DNA of 64,000 nt from Pseudonocardia sp. (GCA_025869365.1 JAOZVV010000156.1:62001-126000); one strand, 5' to 3'. Positions 49,236-57,687 are shown, counted from the first letter of the stretch. Notes: generated by a model not told the origin, from the letters alone. Numbers and translations are program-made.

Positions 49236-50153
49236 ATGAGTTCGATCGTGGCCCTCGTCCCTCACGACGAGGGCATCCGGTTCCTCGCCGACGTCCCCGG
49301 CGTCCGCGCCGTGCGCTACGACCCGGAGGCGGAGCTCCCCGCCGAGGCCGCGGACGCCGAGGTCCTCGTCTCGCCGTTCCTGGCGCGCGGGGACGTCGTC
49401 CGGATCACCGACAAGCTCCCGGCGCTGAAGCTGGTCCAGCTGCTCACGGCCGGCGCCGAGGCCTGGATCGACCGCCTCCCGGAGGGGGTCGCGCTCTCCG
49501 ACGGCAAGGGTGCCCACGGCGGCGCGACGGCGGAGTGGATCGTCTCCGTGCTGCTCGCGGTGTACCGGGAGCTGCCCGGGTTCATCCGGTCCCAGGAGCG
49601 CGCCGAGTGGGACCAGCACTCGACGGACGAGCTCGCCGGCAAGCGCGTGCTGATCATCGGAGCCGGGGACGTCGCGGAGCACACGGTCCGCAGGCTCACC
49701 CCGTTCGAGGTCACGACGACGCTGGTCGGCCGCACCGCCCGCGAGGGGGTCCACGGCATCGACGAGGTGCTGGACCTGCTCCCGCGGCACGACGCCTGCG
49801 TGGTGATCATCCCGCTGACGGAGGCGACGCGTGGCCTGGTGGACGCCGAGTTCCTCGCCGCCATGCCGGACGGCGCCGTGCTGGTCAACGGGGCGCGGGG
49901 CCCCGTCGCGGACACCGCCGCGCTCACCGCGGAGCTGGTGAGCGGCCGGCTCCGCGCCGCGGTCGACGTCACGGATCCCGAGCCGCTGCCCGCGGACCAC
50001 CCGCTCTGGAAGGCGCCGGGCCTGCTGCTCACCCCGCACGTCGGCGGGAGCGTGCCGGGTGCGCTCCGCCGGGCCTACGGCGTCGCGGCCGAGCAGATCG
50101 CGGCCTACGCGCGCGGCGAGGAGCCGCCCAACCTCGTCGTCGACGGCTACTGA
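49236..50153 (+). CDS. D-isomer-specific 2-hydroxyacid dehydrogenase
   Basis: This 305-residue protein has a Rossmann motif LAGKRVLIIGAGDVAEHTVRRL, the catalytic arginine in VLVNGARGPVADT, the glutamate in VTDPEPLPADHPLW and the histidine in LLTPHVGG. It reduces 2-keto acids with NAD(P)H or the reverse. The glycine-rich loop reads GAGDVA rather than GxGxxG. TACGGT at 49224-49229 predicts a leaderless start at ATG 49236. It is the last chromosomal gene before the mobile element. Confidence 0.88.
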   Translation: MSSIVALVPHDEGIRFLADVPGVRAVRYDPEAELPAEAADAEVLVSPFLARGDVVRITDKLPALKLVQLLTAGAEAWIDRLPEGVALSDGKGAHGGATAEWIVSVLLAVYRELPGFIRSQERAEWDQHSTDELAGKRVLIIGAGDVAEHTVRRLTPFEVTTTLVGRTAREGVHGIDEVLDLLPRHDACVVIIPLTEATRGLVDAEFLAAMPDGAVLVNGARGPVADTAALTAELVSGRLRAAVDVTDPEPLPADHPLWKAPGLLLTPHVGGSVPGALRRAYGVAAEQIAAYARGEEPPNLVVDGY

Positions 50154-50220
50154 GTCGTTATCCGAAACGCCATGGCTGCACTGGTGATGCCTTTGACCTG
50201 CACGTTAGCGGCTTTGTAGA

Positions 50221-51360
50221 TCATCCGGGCCGTCCCTGGGCCGTGGGAGACGTCGCAGAGTCGCTCGACCACGCCGCATCGACGGCCTTGCGGGTCCGAC
50301 TCTCCGACCCTGGGACGAGGTGGCCGTACACCCGAATGACCATCGTCGCGTTGTCGTGGCCGAGACGCTCGGCAACCGCGACGACCGATTCGCCGGCTGC
50401 GAGAAGTACGGACGCGTAGTGATGACGGAGCGAATGCGTGGTCGTGTCGGCCGGGAACGTCGATCCCTCGGCGGCGGCCAGCTTCTGTGCGGCCGACGAG
50501 AGCACAGTGCCGTAGTACCCGTGGGCATACGGCTGGCCGTTGTTGCCCGAGAAGATCGATCCGTCCTGCAGCGGCGGGAAACGAGCGATGTGCGCGGACA
50601 GCTCGTCAGCGACGACCTGCGGGAGCGGGATCGTTCGACGCGATCGGGGAGTCTTGGGCTCCACTCGCTCGCGTGTCCCCTCGGCCAGCTGGTGCTCGAC
50701 CCGGACGGAGCGGCCAAGGAAGCCCACGTCATGCACACGCAACGCCAGTAGCTCGCCGAGCCGGAGGCCAAGGCCAGCTTGCGCGATGACCATCGCCCGG
50801 TTGCGGGCGGGCACGGCGGCAGCAAGCTCCCGAACTTGCGCCACAGTCAGAGGCACCAGCCGGGGCTGCTCACTGCGCGGGAGCGATATTCGGACGACCG
50901 GGGACGATGCAATGACCCGGTCCAGCACTGCCGCGGCGAAGATGGCCTTGAGCACCGTGACAACGGCCGCGGTACTGGACGGGGCGAGCGACTTTGACAG
51001 CTCGCCAGCCCAGGCCTGCACATCGCTCGGTCGGACAGAGACGAGCCGCTGGCTTCCGAGCGCGGTGCCCTCGAGGTGCGTTCTGATCTGCGCGTCGACC
51101 CGGCGGCGGGTGGTGGCTCGGTACGGCCGCGCCGCGGCCCACTGTCGCGCGTACTCCACAACGGTGGTGCGATCCGTCGGGTCAACCCACGCGCCGCGAT
51201 GTACGGCGGATTCCAGTTCGACGAGCCGGCGCTGCGCAACGGCCTTGACGTCGAAGCTGCCGCCGTCCTTCTCGCGACCGTCAACGCTGTAGCGAACCTG
51301 CCAGCGCCGGCCTTTGCCCTTGCGGGCCGGATCCTTCCAGCGGTCGCGGATGTGGCCCAT
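50221..51360 (-). CDS. Tyrosine recombinase (integrase)
   Basis: This 379-residue protein has an N-terminal Arm-binding region (RRWQVRYSVDGREKDGGSF), a core-binding SAM-like domain, and the catalytic domain with GLRLGELLALRVHDV (Arg I), TTHSLRHHYASVLLAAGES (H-X-X-R) and LGHDNATMVIRVYGHL (His and the nucleophilic Tyr). It integrates and, with the excisionase, excises the element. It lies 68 bp from the chromosomal dehydrogenase, so attL should be in that gap. Confidence 0.95.
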   Translation of the reverse strand: MGHIRDRWKDPARKGKGRRWQVRYSVDGREKDGGSFDVKAVAQRRLVELESAVHRGAWVDPTDRTTVVEYARQWAAARPYRATTRRRVDAQIRTHLEGTALGSQRLVSVRPSDVQAWAGELSKSLAPSSTAAVVTVLKAIFAAAVLDRVIASSPVVRISLPRSEQPRLVPLTVAQVRELAAAVPARNRAMVIAQAGLGLRLGELLALRVHDVGFLGRSVRVEHQLAEGTRERVEPKTPRSRRTIPLPQVVADELSAHIARFPPLQDGSIFSGNNGQPYAHGYYGTVLSSAAQKLAAAEGSTFPADTTTHSLRHHYASVLLAAGESVVAVAERLGHDNATMVIRVYGHLVPGSESRTRKAVDAAWSSDSATSPTAQGRPG

Positions 51361-51363
51361 GGA

Positions 51364-51993
51364 TCAGGCCTCGACGCTGGGGAGTTCGACACCGAGCTCG
51401 CGGGCACGGTCGACCACGTACTGAGGCACGGGCGGCTGCTTGGCGCCTGCCTTACGGATGTCCTGCAGAACGTCTACCAGCGAGTCAAGGGAGCGTCGAT
51501 GTAGGTCGTCGGTCGCCTGCTGGTCACGCTCGGCGCTGCCACGGGCGACGCGGACGCGCTGGGTCAGGTTGCGGCAGGCCTCGGAGAACTCGGCTCCGTA
51601 GTTGATGATCTGCGCTGCGCTGTCGTAGCTCGCGTGCCCCGGTTCGTCGTCGAGCGTTGCGGCTCCGATTAGCCACAACAGAGCAGACCAGGCATCAGGC
51701 TCGACTCCGTCGGCAACGGGGACTGTCTCGACAGCCCGAGGATCGGCGATCAAGGCTGTAGGCGGGACGTCGAGCGCGACCGCCAACGCCATGAGGTCCC
51801 CAACGGAGAGCGACTCTCGGAGGTTCTTCTCGAGCTTGGCCACCGTGGAACGGCTCCAGCCTGGCCGTAGCTCAGCCATCCGGAACCCAAGGTCTACCTG
51901 GCTCATTCCGACGGCTTTACGCAGTTCTGCAACCCGCCGAGCGAGGAGTCGCGTGATGGCGTCGGCGCGTTCCGGTGTCTTGGGATGTTCCAC
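51364..51993 (-). CDS. XRE-family repressor of the element
   Basis: This 209-residue protein has an N-terminal helix-turn-helix: LRKAVGMSQVDLGFRMAELRPGWSRSTVAKLEKNLRESLSVGDLMALAVALDV. The C-terminal half is unassigned, with YDSAAQIINYGAEFSEACRNLTQRV. GTG 51993 is chosen because a TTGCCC-N17-TATCGT promoter directs a leaderless transcript there; the track's 52041 start lies upstream of that promoter. An inverted repeat overlaps the -10 and the start codon, implying autoregulation. The integrase follows three bases downstream. Confidence 0.82.
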   Translation of the reverse strand: MEHPKTPERADAITRLLARRVAELRKAVGMSQVDLGFRMAELRPGWSRSTVAKLEKNLRESLSVGDLMALAVALDVPPTALIADPRAVETVPVADGVEPDAWSALLWLIGAATLDDEPGHASYDSAAQIINYGAEFSEACRNLTQRVRVARGSAERDQQATDDLHRRSLDSLVDVLQDIRKAGAKQPPVPQYVVDRARELGVELPSVEA

Positions 51994-52002
51994 AAGGGAA
52001 CA
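51986..52002. promoter_or_regulatory. Operator 1: TGTTCC-N5-GGAACA over the repressor start
   Basis: This perfect 6-bp inverted repeat with a 5-bp spacer overlaps the repressor start codon and touches its -10 box. A second site with the same spacing and near-identical half-sites lies at 52066-52080. Confidence 0.65.
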
Positions 52003-52030
52003 CGATAGTGCCGCGTTGACTTTCGGGCAA
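52002..52030 (-). promoter_or_regulatory. Leftward repressor promoter TTGCCC-N17-TATCGT
   Basis: The minus strand reads TTGCCC (52030-52025), a 17-bp spacer and TATCGT (52007-52002). This is the best canonical promoter I found in the window. On the opposite strand, TTGACT (52016-52021) may be a -35 for a rightward promoter. Confidence 0.65.
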
Positions 52031-52065
52031 CCCCGATGCACTCTGGGATCAAGCGGGACAAAAAT

Positions 52066-52080
52066 GTTCTGCGATAGAAC
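52066..52080. promoter_or_regulatory. Operator 2: GTTCT-N5-AGAAC upstream of the excisionase-like gene
   Basis: This inverted repeat has the same 5-bp spacer and the same TGTTCY/RGAAC half-site form as operator 1. It sits 15 bp before ATG 52095 and would let the repressor also block the rightward operon. Confidence 0.6.
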
Positions 52081-52094
52081 CGACCGGAGGGGTC

Positions 52095-52286
52095 ATGTCC
52101 GAGCTGGACTTGATGAAGCCCGAGCAGCTCGCGGCCGAGTGGCAGGTGTCGCCGAAGACGCTGGCCAACCAGCGGTCGCGCCGCGAGGGGCCGCCGTACC
52201 TGCGCGTGATGGGGTCGATCCGCTACTCGCGGCGCGCGGTTAATGAGTGGCTGACTGCCCAGCAGCAGACGTCGGGGGCTGCGTGA
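52095..52286 (+). CDS. Excisionase-like helix-turn-helix protein
   Basis: This 63-residue protein, MKPEQLAAEWQVSPKTLANQRSRREGPPYLRVMGSIRYSRRAVNEWL, matches the short AlpA/Xis-type HTH_17 fold that binds DNA as a recombination directionality factor. CGGAGGGG precedes the ATG. It is the first gene of the rightward operon under operator 2, which is the arrangement expected for an excision function. Confidence 0.82.
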   Translation: MSELDLMKPEQLAAEWQVSPKTLANQRSRREGPPYLRVMGSIRYSRRAVNEWLTAQQQTSGAA

Positions 52287-52287
52287 G

Positions 52288-52566
52288 ATGAGCCCAGAAA
52301 GAAACGGGCCGCCCTCCGAAAGACGACCCGCTCCGCGTTCCTACCAGCCTGCCGGCGACCACTCCGACGTCCGCGATTCTAGCAGCGTCCGGGCGGTCTA
52401 CCTGGCTCCTGACGGTCGGCGGACCTGGACAGCGGCGTTCGTGCAGAACTGCCCGCGCTGCTCCGCGGCGCACATCCACCGCCTGCCCGACGGCTACGGC
52501 TGGCGCCGCCCGGTGTGTGGCGTCAAGTACTGGCTCGCGGTCGACGAGCTGGCGGTGGCGGCGTGA
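52288..52566 (+). CDS. Small hypothetical protein with incomplete zinc ribbon
   Basis: This 92-residue protein has AAFVQNCPRCSAAHIHRLPDG and WRRPVCGVKYWLAV. The C-X2-C, two histidines and a later cysteine could bind zinc, as in small DNA-binding proteins of actinobacterial elements. It starts one base after the excisionase stop and overlaps the next gene by 4 bp (GTGA). Function unknown. Confidence 0.6.
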   Translation: MSPERNGPPSERRPAPRSYQPAGDHSDVRDSSSVRAVYLAPDGRRTWTAAFVQNCPRCSAAHIHRLPDGYGWRRPVCGVKYWLAVDELAVAA

Positions 52567-52823
52567 TCACCGCAACGGGGATCCAGCCCGGGCCGCTGAC
52601 CGACCAGTTCGGCCGCTCACCCCTTCACGGCCTCCGCAACGTCCAGCAGGCCCGCGATAGGGCTTGGGCCGCCAACAGGCTCGCAGGCGTGCCCATGCTG
52701 CAGGTGCGGGCCATCGCCGCGGCCGACCCGGGACAGCTGCCGGACATCGGCGTCGCGGGGCCTACACAGTGGTCGGCGCTGATCGCCGAGGCTCGTCGGC
52801 TCGTGGCGATCGAGGCGACATGA
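52563..52823 (+). CDS. Hypothetical protein, 86 residues
   Basis: I do not recognise this protein. It is short, Ala/Arg-rich and mostly helical: NVQQARDRAWAANRLAGVPMLQVRAIAAADPGQL and TQWSALIAEARRLVAIEAT. It overlaps its neighbours at both ends (GTGA and ATGA), so it is translated within the replication operon. It may be an accessory to the Rep protein that follows. Confidence 0.55.
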   Translation: MITATGIQPGPLTDQFGRSPLHGLRNVQQARDRAWAANRLAGVPMLQVRAIAAADPGQLPDIGVAGPTQWSALIAEARRLVAIEAT

Positions 52824-54907
52824 CCGGGGGAACAGACTTCTACCAGGTCATCCTGGGAGACCGACCCGGGCGCGTATGTGTCGCAGTCGGGTTCGGTCCC
52901 TACCGGAACGCGGACGGCAAGTACAAGCACCACACTTGGGAGGAAGACCGCCGCTTCGAATGGCCGGCTCAACGCGCCGAGCTCGAGGCCTACGCCGAAA
53001 GCATCGCCGCTGGGCCCGCGGCGGACTTCTACGTCTGCCCGGCAGTGCGTCACAGCGGGGCTCGAGGTCGGCGCAAGGGCGACGCCCTGCCGCCGCTCGT
53101 CGTGTGGGCGGACCTCGACGGCGAGCCGACCGACCCGGCGCTCTTCGCCCAGCTCATCGACCTCGGCGGGTTCGTCGTCGAGTCCGGCACACCCGGGCAC
53201 CGGCACGCCTACTGGCCGCTCACCCGACCGGTCGACCTCGGCACCCACAGCCGTCTCGGGCAGGCACTCGTCGCCCGCCTGGGTGCCGACCACAAATGGA
53301 GCGACGAAACGCTCCTGCGGCTGCCAGGGACGTACTCGTACAAGAGCGGCGAGAAGGTGCGCGTCGTCGCCTCCTCGTGGAACGGCCGCAGGGTCGACCC
53401 GGAAGACCTGGCCGAGCTACTCGGCGTGGACCTCACACAAGCCCCCGGGGACAGCGGCACAGAGCCGGCGGGCGAACGTCCCGCCGTCGTCGCCGAACTC
53501 GCACCCGCCACGCTTCCGGGCCTCGTGCGCCATGCCCTCGAGCACCCCGAGGTGACGGACAGGTCGGCGGCGTGCGCCCGGGTGATCGGAGCGTGCCGCG
53601 ACGCGCACCTGACTGCCGGACAGGCGTTGAGCCTGCTGGCGACATATCCGCCGGCGCGGCGCTACCGGGATGACCGACACATGGCGGCAGACGTCGCGCG
53701 GGTCTACGCCAAGTCCATCGCAGTCGCCGCCCGAACATCCGCCATGCCGACGGTCAACCAGTTCCTGGGCCTGCCCGACAGCACGGCCCCGACCCGCTCG
53801 GAGAGCACGATGAACGGCGCCGAGTCGACCTCTGCGGAGGGCGGCGAGTCAGCCCCGGCGCCTGCTGGGGTCGCAGAAACTCCGGAACGGGTGGAGCGGG
53901 CCCGGATCGTCACCGGCGGGTCGTTCATCTATGACGCTCCACAGACCGTGCCCTCGATCTGGGGGAGAGGCGACGAGGTGCTCTGGGCCGAGGGCGAGCC
54001 GCTCATGATCACCGGCCCGACGGGCGTCGGAAAGACGACACTGGGCGGCCAGCTCGTCGCAGGCCGGCTCGGTCTCCTCGACGAGACCCTCGGCTACCCA
54101 GTGAAGCCCGGTCGCCGCGTCCTCTACCTCGCGATGGACCGCCCTGCCCAGATCGCCCGGGCGCTGGGCAGGCTGCTGCGCCAGCATCCGCGCGAGGTGC
54201 TCGACGAGCGGCTCGTCGTGCTCAAGGGCCCGCCGCCAGCGGACCTCGGGCGCCATCCCTCGGTGCTGCTCGCCCTCGCTGACGAGCACGGCGCCGACAC
54301 GGTGGTCATCGACTCGATGAAGGATGCCGCGTCGAAACTCTCCGACGAGGAGACAGGCCAGGGCCTCAACACCGCGATGCAGTATTGCGTGGCTGCCGGG
54401 ATCGAGGTGATGGCCTACCACCACCAGCGCAAGGCGACGAACGGCGCTGGCGGTGGGAAGCCGACCTCGATCTCCGACGTCTACGGCAGTGCATGGCTCA
54501 CGGCGGGCTGTGGGTCGGTCGTTTTGCTCTGGGGCTCCGCCGGCGACCTCGTCGTCGAGCTCTCGCACCTCAAGCAGCCCGCCGACAAGATCGGGCCGGT
54601 CAAGCTCTTGCACGACCACGAGGCCGGTCGGTCGAGGCTCTTCGAGAATGTCGACCTGCTCGACCTGATTGCGTTACCGGCGACGGTGCGCGAGATCGCG
54701 ATGCAGCTCAATGACGGCACAGGCCCGGTGTCCGACGCGGTCATCGAACAGACCCGCCGGAAGCTCGAGACCGCCGTGCGCCAGGGCTTCGCGAGCAAGG
54801 TTCCCAGCAGGCCGGGCGCTCCCGCGGCTTACGTCAGGGCAGGCCTCAAGGGGGTCACGGATGGGGTCACGGCCCCTTCTGAGAGCGATTGGCCCACGGC
54901 CTCATGA
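52820..54907 (+). CDS. Replication protein: RepB/PrimPol-like primase fused to RecA-type helicase
   Basis: This 695-residue protein has an N-terminal primase-like domain with VVWADLDGEPTDPALFAQLIDLG, VESGTPGHRHAYWPLTRPVDL and ETLLRLPGTYSYKSGEKVRV, as in RepB/MobA primases. A linker follows, then an AAA_25/RepA helicase: MITGPTGVGKTTLGGQLVAG (Walker A), YLAMDRPAQIARAL, and DTVVIDSMKDAASKL (Walker B). It would prime and unwind at the element origin. The last codons already contain iteron sequence. ATGA start overlap. It allows excised-circle replication, as in pSAM2-like elements. Confidence 0.85.
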   Translation: MTGGTDFYQVILGDRPGRVCVAVGFGPYRNADGKYKHHTWEEDRRFEWPAQRAELEAYAESIAAGPAADFYVCPAVRHSGARGRRKGDALPPLVVWADLDGEPTDPALFAQLIDLGGFVVESGTPGHRHAYWPLTRPVDLGTHSRLGQALVARLGADHKWSDETLLRLPGTYSYKSGEKVRVVASSWNGRRVDPEDLAELLGVDLTQAPGDSGTEPAGERPAVVAELAPATLPGLVRHALEHPEVTDRSAACARVIGACRDAHLTAGQALSLLATYPPARRYRDDRHMAADVARVYAKSIAVAARTSAMPTVNQFLGLPDSTAPTRSESTMNGAESTSAEGGESAPAPAGVAETPERVERARIVTGGSFIYDAPQTVPSIWGRGDEVLWAEGEPLMITGPTGVGKTTLGGQLVAGRLGLLDETLGYPVKPGRRVLYLAMDRPAQIARALGRLLRQHPREVLDERLVVLKGPPPADLGRHPSVLLALADEHGADTVVIDSMKDAASKLSDEETGQGLNTAMQYCVAAGIEVMAYHHQRKATNGAGGGKPTSISDVYGSAWLTAGCGSVVLLWGSAGDLVVELSHLKQPADKIGPVKLLHDHEAGRSRLFENVDLLDLIALPATVREIAMQLNDGTGPVSDAVIEQTRRKLETAVRQGFASKVPSRPGAPAAYVRAGLKGVTDGVTAPSESDWPTAS

Positions 54908-55026
54908 AGGGGTCACGGGTGAACCTATTACTGCAGGTCACAAGGGTCACGGTTGGGGTCACGGGGGTCACGGTCCCAAGGGTCACGGTTGCCCCCCCTT
55001 CTAGAAGGGGGCAATCCGTGACCCCC
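54851..55026. repeat. Iteron-like GGGTCACGG array with terminal dyad (candidate origin)
   Basis: Copies of GGGGTCACGG start at 54851, 54863, 54909 and 54955, with GGGTCACGG copies at 54944, 54964 and 54980. A large near-perfect dyad follows: GGGTCACGGTTGCCCCC (54980-54996), TTCTAGAA centre, GGGGGCAAT-CCGTGACCC (55007-55024). Direct repeats plus a dyad next to a rep gene suggest the replication origin; the dyad may also terminate the rep transcript. Confidence 0.7.
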
Positions 55027-55115
55027 CTTGCTGGAGTAAAGAAAGGACAGCCCAGATCGTCCAACGTCTGGACGTGCGATGGCGACCATGTCGAGCCGCC
55101 CTGTGGCGGGGACCG

Positions 55116-55436
55116 ATGACCCGCCGCACGCCGGTCAAGATCCGCCTGCCGCGCGACCCGCTCGCACCCGCAAGGCGAGCAGTCCGCGACGCGCTCCGCC
55201 TGGCCGCACGCGGACGACCCGCAGCGGTCGAGGCGCTCGCAGTGCGGTCGGACCTCGACCCTGCTGACGCCGCGGTCGTGCGACTGCACCTCATGGCCTT
55301 CGCCGAGCGGATCCGCAGGGCTCGAGCAGCAGGTGATGCGAGAGCGGCGGACGTACTGATCGCCGCGGTCTCCGACGAGTTCGCGGGCCGCATCGACCTG
55401 ACCCCCACAGGCCAAGGCGACGAGGAGCCGGCATGA
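55116..55436 (+). CDS. Hypothetical helical protein, 106 residues
   Basis: I do not recognise it. The protein is basic at the start (TRRTPVKIRLPRDPLAPARRAV) and otherwise helical with AVVRLHLMAFAERIRRARAAGDARAADVLIAAVSDEF. ATG 55116 has GGCGGGG upstream. It overlaps the next small gene by ATGA. Located just after the putative origin, it may assist replication or its control. Confidence 0.55.
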   Translation: MTRRTPVKIRLPRDPLAPARRAVRDALRLAARGRPAAVEALAVRSDLDPADAAVVRLHLMAFAERIRRARAAGDARAADVLIAAVSDEFAGRIDLTPTGQGDEEPA

Positions 55437-55684
55437 CCAAGCCTGAGCCGACAGGCGACACAGAGGCCGGTGTGCTGGCCGTCGACTTCGACCGCCGGCA
55501 CACGGCCCTCGTCGCGGCACACGACCGGATCGTCGCATCGGCACTCGCCGGCGAGACCGTCACTCGTCGCTGGGCGAGGTGGGAGGAACGCCGCGACCGG
55601 TTGCAGGTCGACATGGCCGCGACGCGCTGCGGGCACGTCGGGGGCTTGTGCGGGTCCGTCACGAGACGCCCGGCGAGGGGGTAG
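55433..55684 (+). CDS. Hypothetical helical protein, 83 residues
   Basis: This short protein with AVDFDRRHTALVAAHDRIVASAL and ETVTRRWARWEERRDRLQVDMA is amphipathic and probably helical. Coupled to the previous gene by ATGA. No recognised domain. Confidence 0.5.
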   Translation: MTKPEPTGDTEAGVLAVDFDRRHTALVAAHDRIVASALAGETVTRRWARWEERRDRLQVDMAATRCGHVGGLCGSVTRRPARG

Positions 55685-55849
55685 GGGGGTCTGAATCATG
55701 AACGGCACAGAGGTCAGGCGACCCCGCCCGTCAACAAAATCTCCCTCCGGAACGGATTCTCCGGCGCCCTTTTCGATCGTTAAGAGCCGTTTCCGCAGGC
55801 CAGAAGCGTTGCAGCGGCAGCAGTGTCGCTGCAGGTCCATCCGTCACGT

Positions 55850-55937
55850 CGTGACGCGGCCGTGACGCCTTGTGACGCAAACCGAGCAGAACACCGTGAC
55901 GCGGCTGTGACGGCTGTGACGGTCACCCGAGCAAAGA
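55850..55937. repeat. Tandem 45-bp repeat holding phased GTGACG sites
   Basis: Two copies begin CGTGACGCGGCYGTGACG (55850 and 55895). GTGACG starts at 55851, 55862, 55872 and again 55896, 55907, 55917: two triplets with 11 and 10 bp spacing, about one DNA turn. The core is the complement of the GTCAC in the first iteron array. They precede the 88-residue gene and may bind the Rep protein or a regulator. Confidence 0.75.
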
Positions 55938-55948
55938 GGAGAACTGCC

Positions 55949-56215
55949 ATGCAGGTCATCAACACCGGCCATGCCGCCGCCGAGGACGCCCTTGTGGCCC
56001 TGGCCGGCCACGTCCCGGCCGACGTCGCGATCGGCCGCCCCCTGGTCGCCACACCCGGTGATGAGGGCTCGATCCACGTCCTGACCGCTACCACGAACTG
56101 GTGGGTCTATCCCGACCACGCCGACCGGCTCGCGGTGCTGGCGGACGGCCGCGGCGAGTTGACGGAGTTCCGCGGCGGCCGGGAGGTCTCCCGCACGATC
56201 GCCGTGATCGAGTAG
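55949..56215 (+). CDS. Hypothetical protein, 88 residues
   Basis: The product MQVINTGHAAAEDALVALAG ends with LTEFRGGREVSRTIAVIE. It looks like a small alpha/beta protein with TNWWVYPDHADRLAVLADG in the middle. ATG 55949 has AGGAG eight bases upstream, which overrides the longer track frame that runs through the GTGACG repeats. Function unknown; its expression is probably controlled by those repeats. Confidence 0.6.
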   Translation: MQVINTGHAAAEDALVALAGHVPADVAIGRPLVATPGDEGSIHVLTATTNWWVYPDHADRLAVLADGRGELTEFRGGREVSRTIAVIE

Positions 56216-56238
56216 GATTGACCGCAAGGCCGAGCGCC

Positions 56239-56317
56239 ATCCGGTCCGGTGGAGTCCCGCCAGTGCCAGCCGTCCCAGCTCACGCCAGGCCCGTAAGGGC
56301 TCGCGGAGAGACCGGAT
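56239..56317 (+). ncRNA. Candidate structured RNA upstream of the capsid gene
   Basis: The 259-bp gap before the capsid gene has no supported ORF. ATCCGGTC (56239-56246) pairs with GACCGGAT (56310-56317), and inside it GCCC-GTAA-GGGC (56289-56300) forms a stem capped by a GNRA tetraloop. TAGGAT just after 56211 could be a -10. It may be an RNA leader or a regulatory element; the evidence is base pairing only. Confidence 0.35.
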
Positions 56318-56474
56318 CCGGCTCGACTAGCCAGACTCGCCCAGCCGTTGCGATCACCTGCTGAACCACCGTCGAGCGTCCGCTCAGCGTCCGCCCGCCT
56401 CCGTGCGGGCCAGCGCCGCCAGCGCCTCCGGGGTCGGCCCTCCCATTCCTTCTGCGTTCCCAACTGGAGCGATC

Positions 56475-57680
56475 ATGCGTACCAAGTCTGAACTCATCGA
56501 GGAGATGAAGGGCGAACTGGCTGCCGCCCGGGCCATCTCTGCCAAGGCCGATGAGACCGGCCGCGGTTACACCGACGACGAGGCCGCCACGATCACGCGG
56601 CACGTCGATATCGCGAAGAACCTCAAGGCCCGGATCGACCGGATCGACACCGACGCGGCGGTCAAGTCCGCGATCTCCGAGCTGGGCAACTCGATCGGGC
56701 TCGGCGGCCCTGCGGCTCAGGGGGACCAGCGTCCTGCGTGGGCTGTGAAGGGGCGTACTCGTTCCGAGTGGGTCAACAACACTGTCGCCCAGCTGGAGAA
56801 GGCCAGCGCCCGGTTCGACGCACACGGTGAGCCCAGCGGTGCCAAGGCTGTGATCACCGGCTCCGTGGGCGTGCCGTCGCCGATCTTCACCGACATCACC
56901 AAGCTCGCGCCGACCCCGACGCGACTGCTCGACCTCCTGGTCGACCGGGTGTCACTCGCCGGGACCAATACGTTCTCTTTCCTTCGGCAGACGGTGCGCA
57001 CGAACAACGCGGCCCCTGTCGCTGACAACGCCACAAAGCCCACGTCGGTGTACACGTTCGGCGAGGTCGAGGACCGGGTGCGGGTGGTCGCGCACCTGTC
57101 CGAGGCTATCCCCGAGCGGTTCCTGTCCGACCATGCCGGCCTCGTGGAGTTCCTCGAATCCGAGATGGAAGAAGGTCTGTACCGGGCGCTCGAGGCGCAG
57201 GTGCTCGCGGGATCCGGGTCCGGTGAGAATATGACCGGGATCCTCTCGACCAGCGGCATCATCACGCAGGCGTGGAGCGCCGATCTGCTGACCACGCTGC
57301 GGAAGGCTGCGACGGCGCTCGAGCTTGTCGGTGAGGTTCCCACCGCGTGGGCCATCCACCCCACCGACGTCGAGACTCTGGATCTACTGCAGGACAACGA
57401 GGCCAGGCACTATTTCGCCGGCCCGCAGCAGCAGCTCGCGCAGACCAGCCCGGTGTGGAGCTTGCCGATCGTGAAGAGCACCGCCGTCGCGGCCGGGACC
57501 GCGGTGCTGGCGGACTGGAACTATGTCCGACTCGTGGTCCGCGAGGACACCCGCTTCGACATCGACCGGGGCGGCGACCTGTTCGAGAAGAACCAGTTCA
57601 AGGCCCGGCTCGAGGGGCGGTTCGGTGTGGCGGTGCGCCGGCCGACGGCGTTCTGCAAGGTCACGACCGTCGCACCCTGA
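56475..57680 (+). CDS. HK97-fold phage major capsid protein
   Basis: This 401-residue protein has an N-terminal helical delta/scaffold-like region (SELIEEMKGELAAARAISAKADETGRGYTDDEAATI) to about residue 100, then the HK97 core: LAPTPTRLLDLLVDRVSLAGTNTFSFLRQT, FGEVEDRVRVVAHLSEAIPERFLSD, LESEMEEGLYRALEAQVLAGSGSGENMTGIL and the P-domain/A-domain end VREDTRFDIDRGGDLFEKNQFKARLEGRFGVAVRRPTAFCKVT. ATG 56475 has GGAG. It would assemble a shell. No prohead protease, portal or terminase gene lies nearby. Confidence 0.92.
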   Translation: MRTKSELIEEMKGELAAARAISAKADETGRGYTDDEAATITRHVDIAKNLKARIDRIDTDAAVKSAISELGNSIGLGGPAAQGDQRPAWAVKGRTRSEWVNNTVAQLEKASARFDAHGEPSGAKAVITGSVGVPSPIFTDITKLAPTPTRLLDLLVDRVSLAGTNTFSFLRQTVRTNNAAPVADNATKPTSVYTFGEVEDRVRVVAHLSEAIPERFLSDHAGLVEFLESEMEEGLYRALEAQVLAGSGSGENMTGILSTSGIITQAWSADLLTTLRKAATALELVGEVPTAWAIHPTDVETLDLLQDNEARHYFAGPQQQLAQTSPVWSLPIVKSTAVAAGTAVLADWNYVRLVVREDTRFDIDRGGDLFEKNQFKARLEGRFGVAVRRPTAFCKVTTVAP

Positions 57681-57687
57681 CGATCTT

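Noticed and set aside
50154-50220. tRNA gene as integration site next to the integrase
   Set aside because: No cloverleaf or CCA-type 3' end could be formed in this gap; the att site stays unidentified.
54889-55119. 76-aa ORF after rep (MAHGLMKGSRVNLLLQ..)
   Set aside because: Its VTVGVTGVTVPRVTV repeats are just the translation of the GGTCACGG iterons; no Shine-Dalgarno.
55823-55948. 130-aa version of the 88-residue protein
   Set aside because: The extension only translates the GTGACG repeat array; AGGAG before ATG 55949 marks the start.
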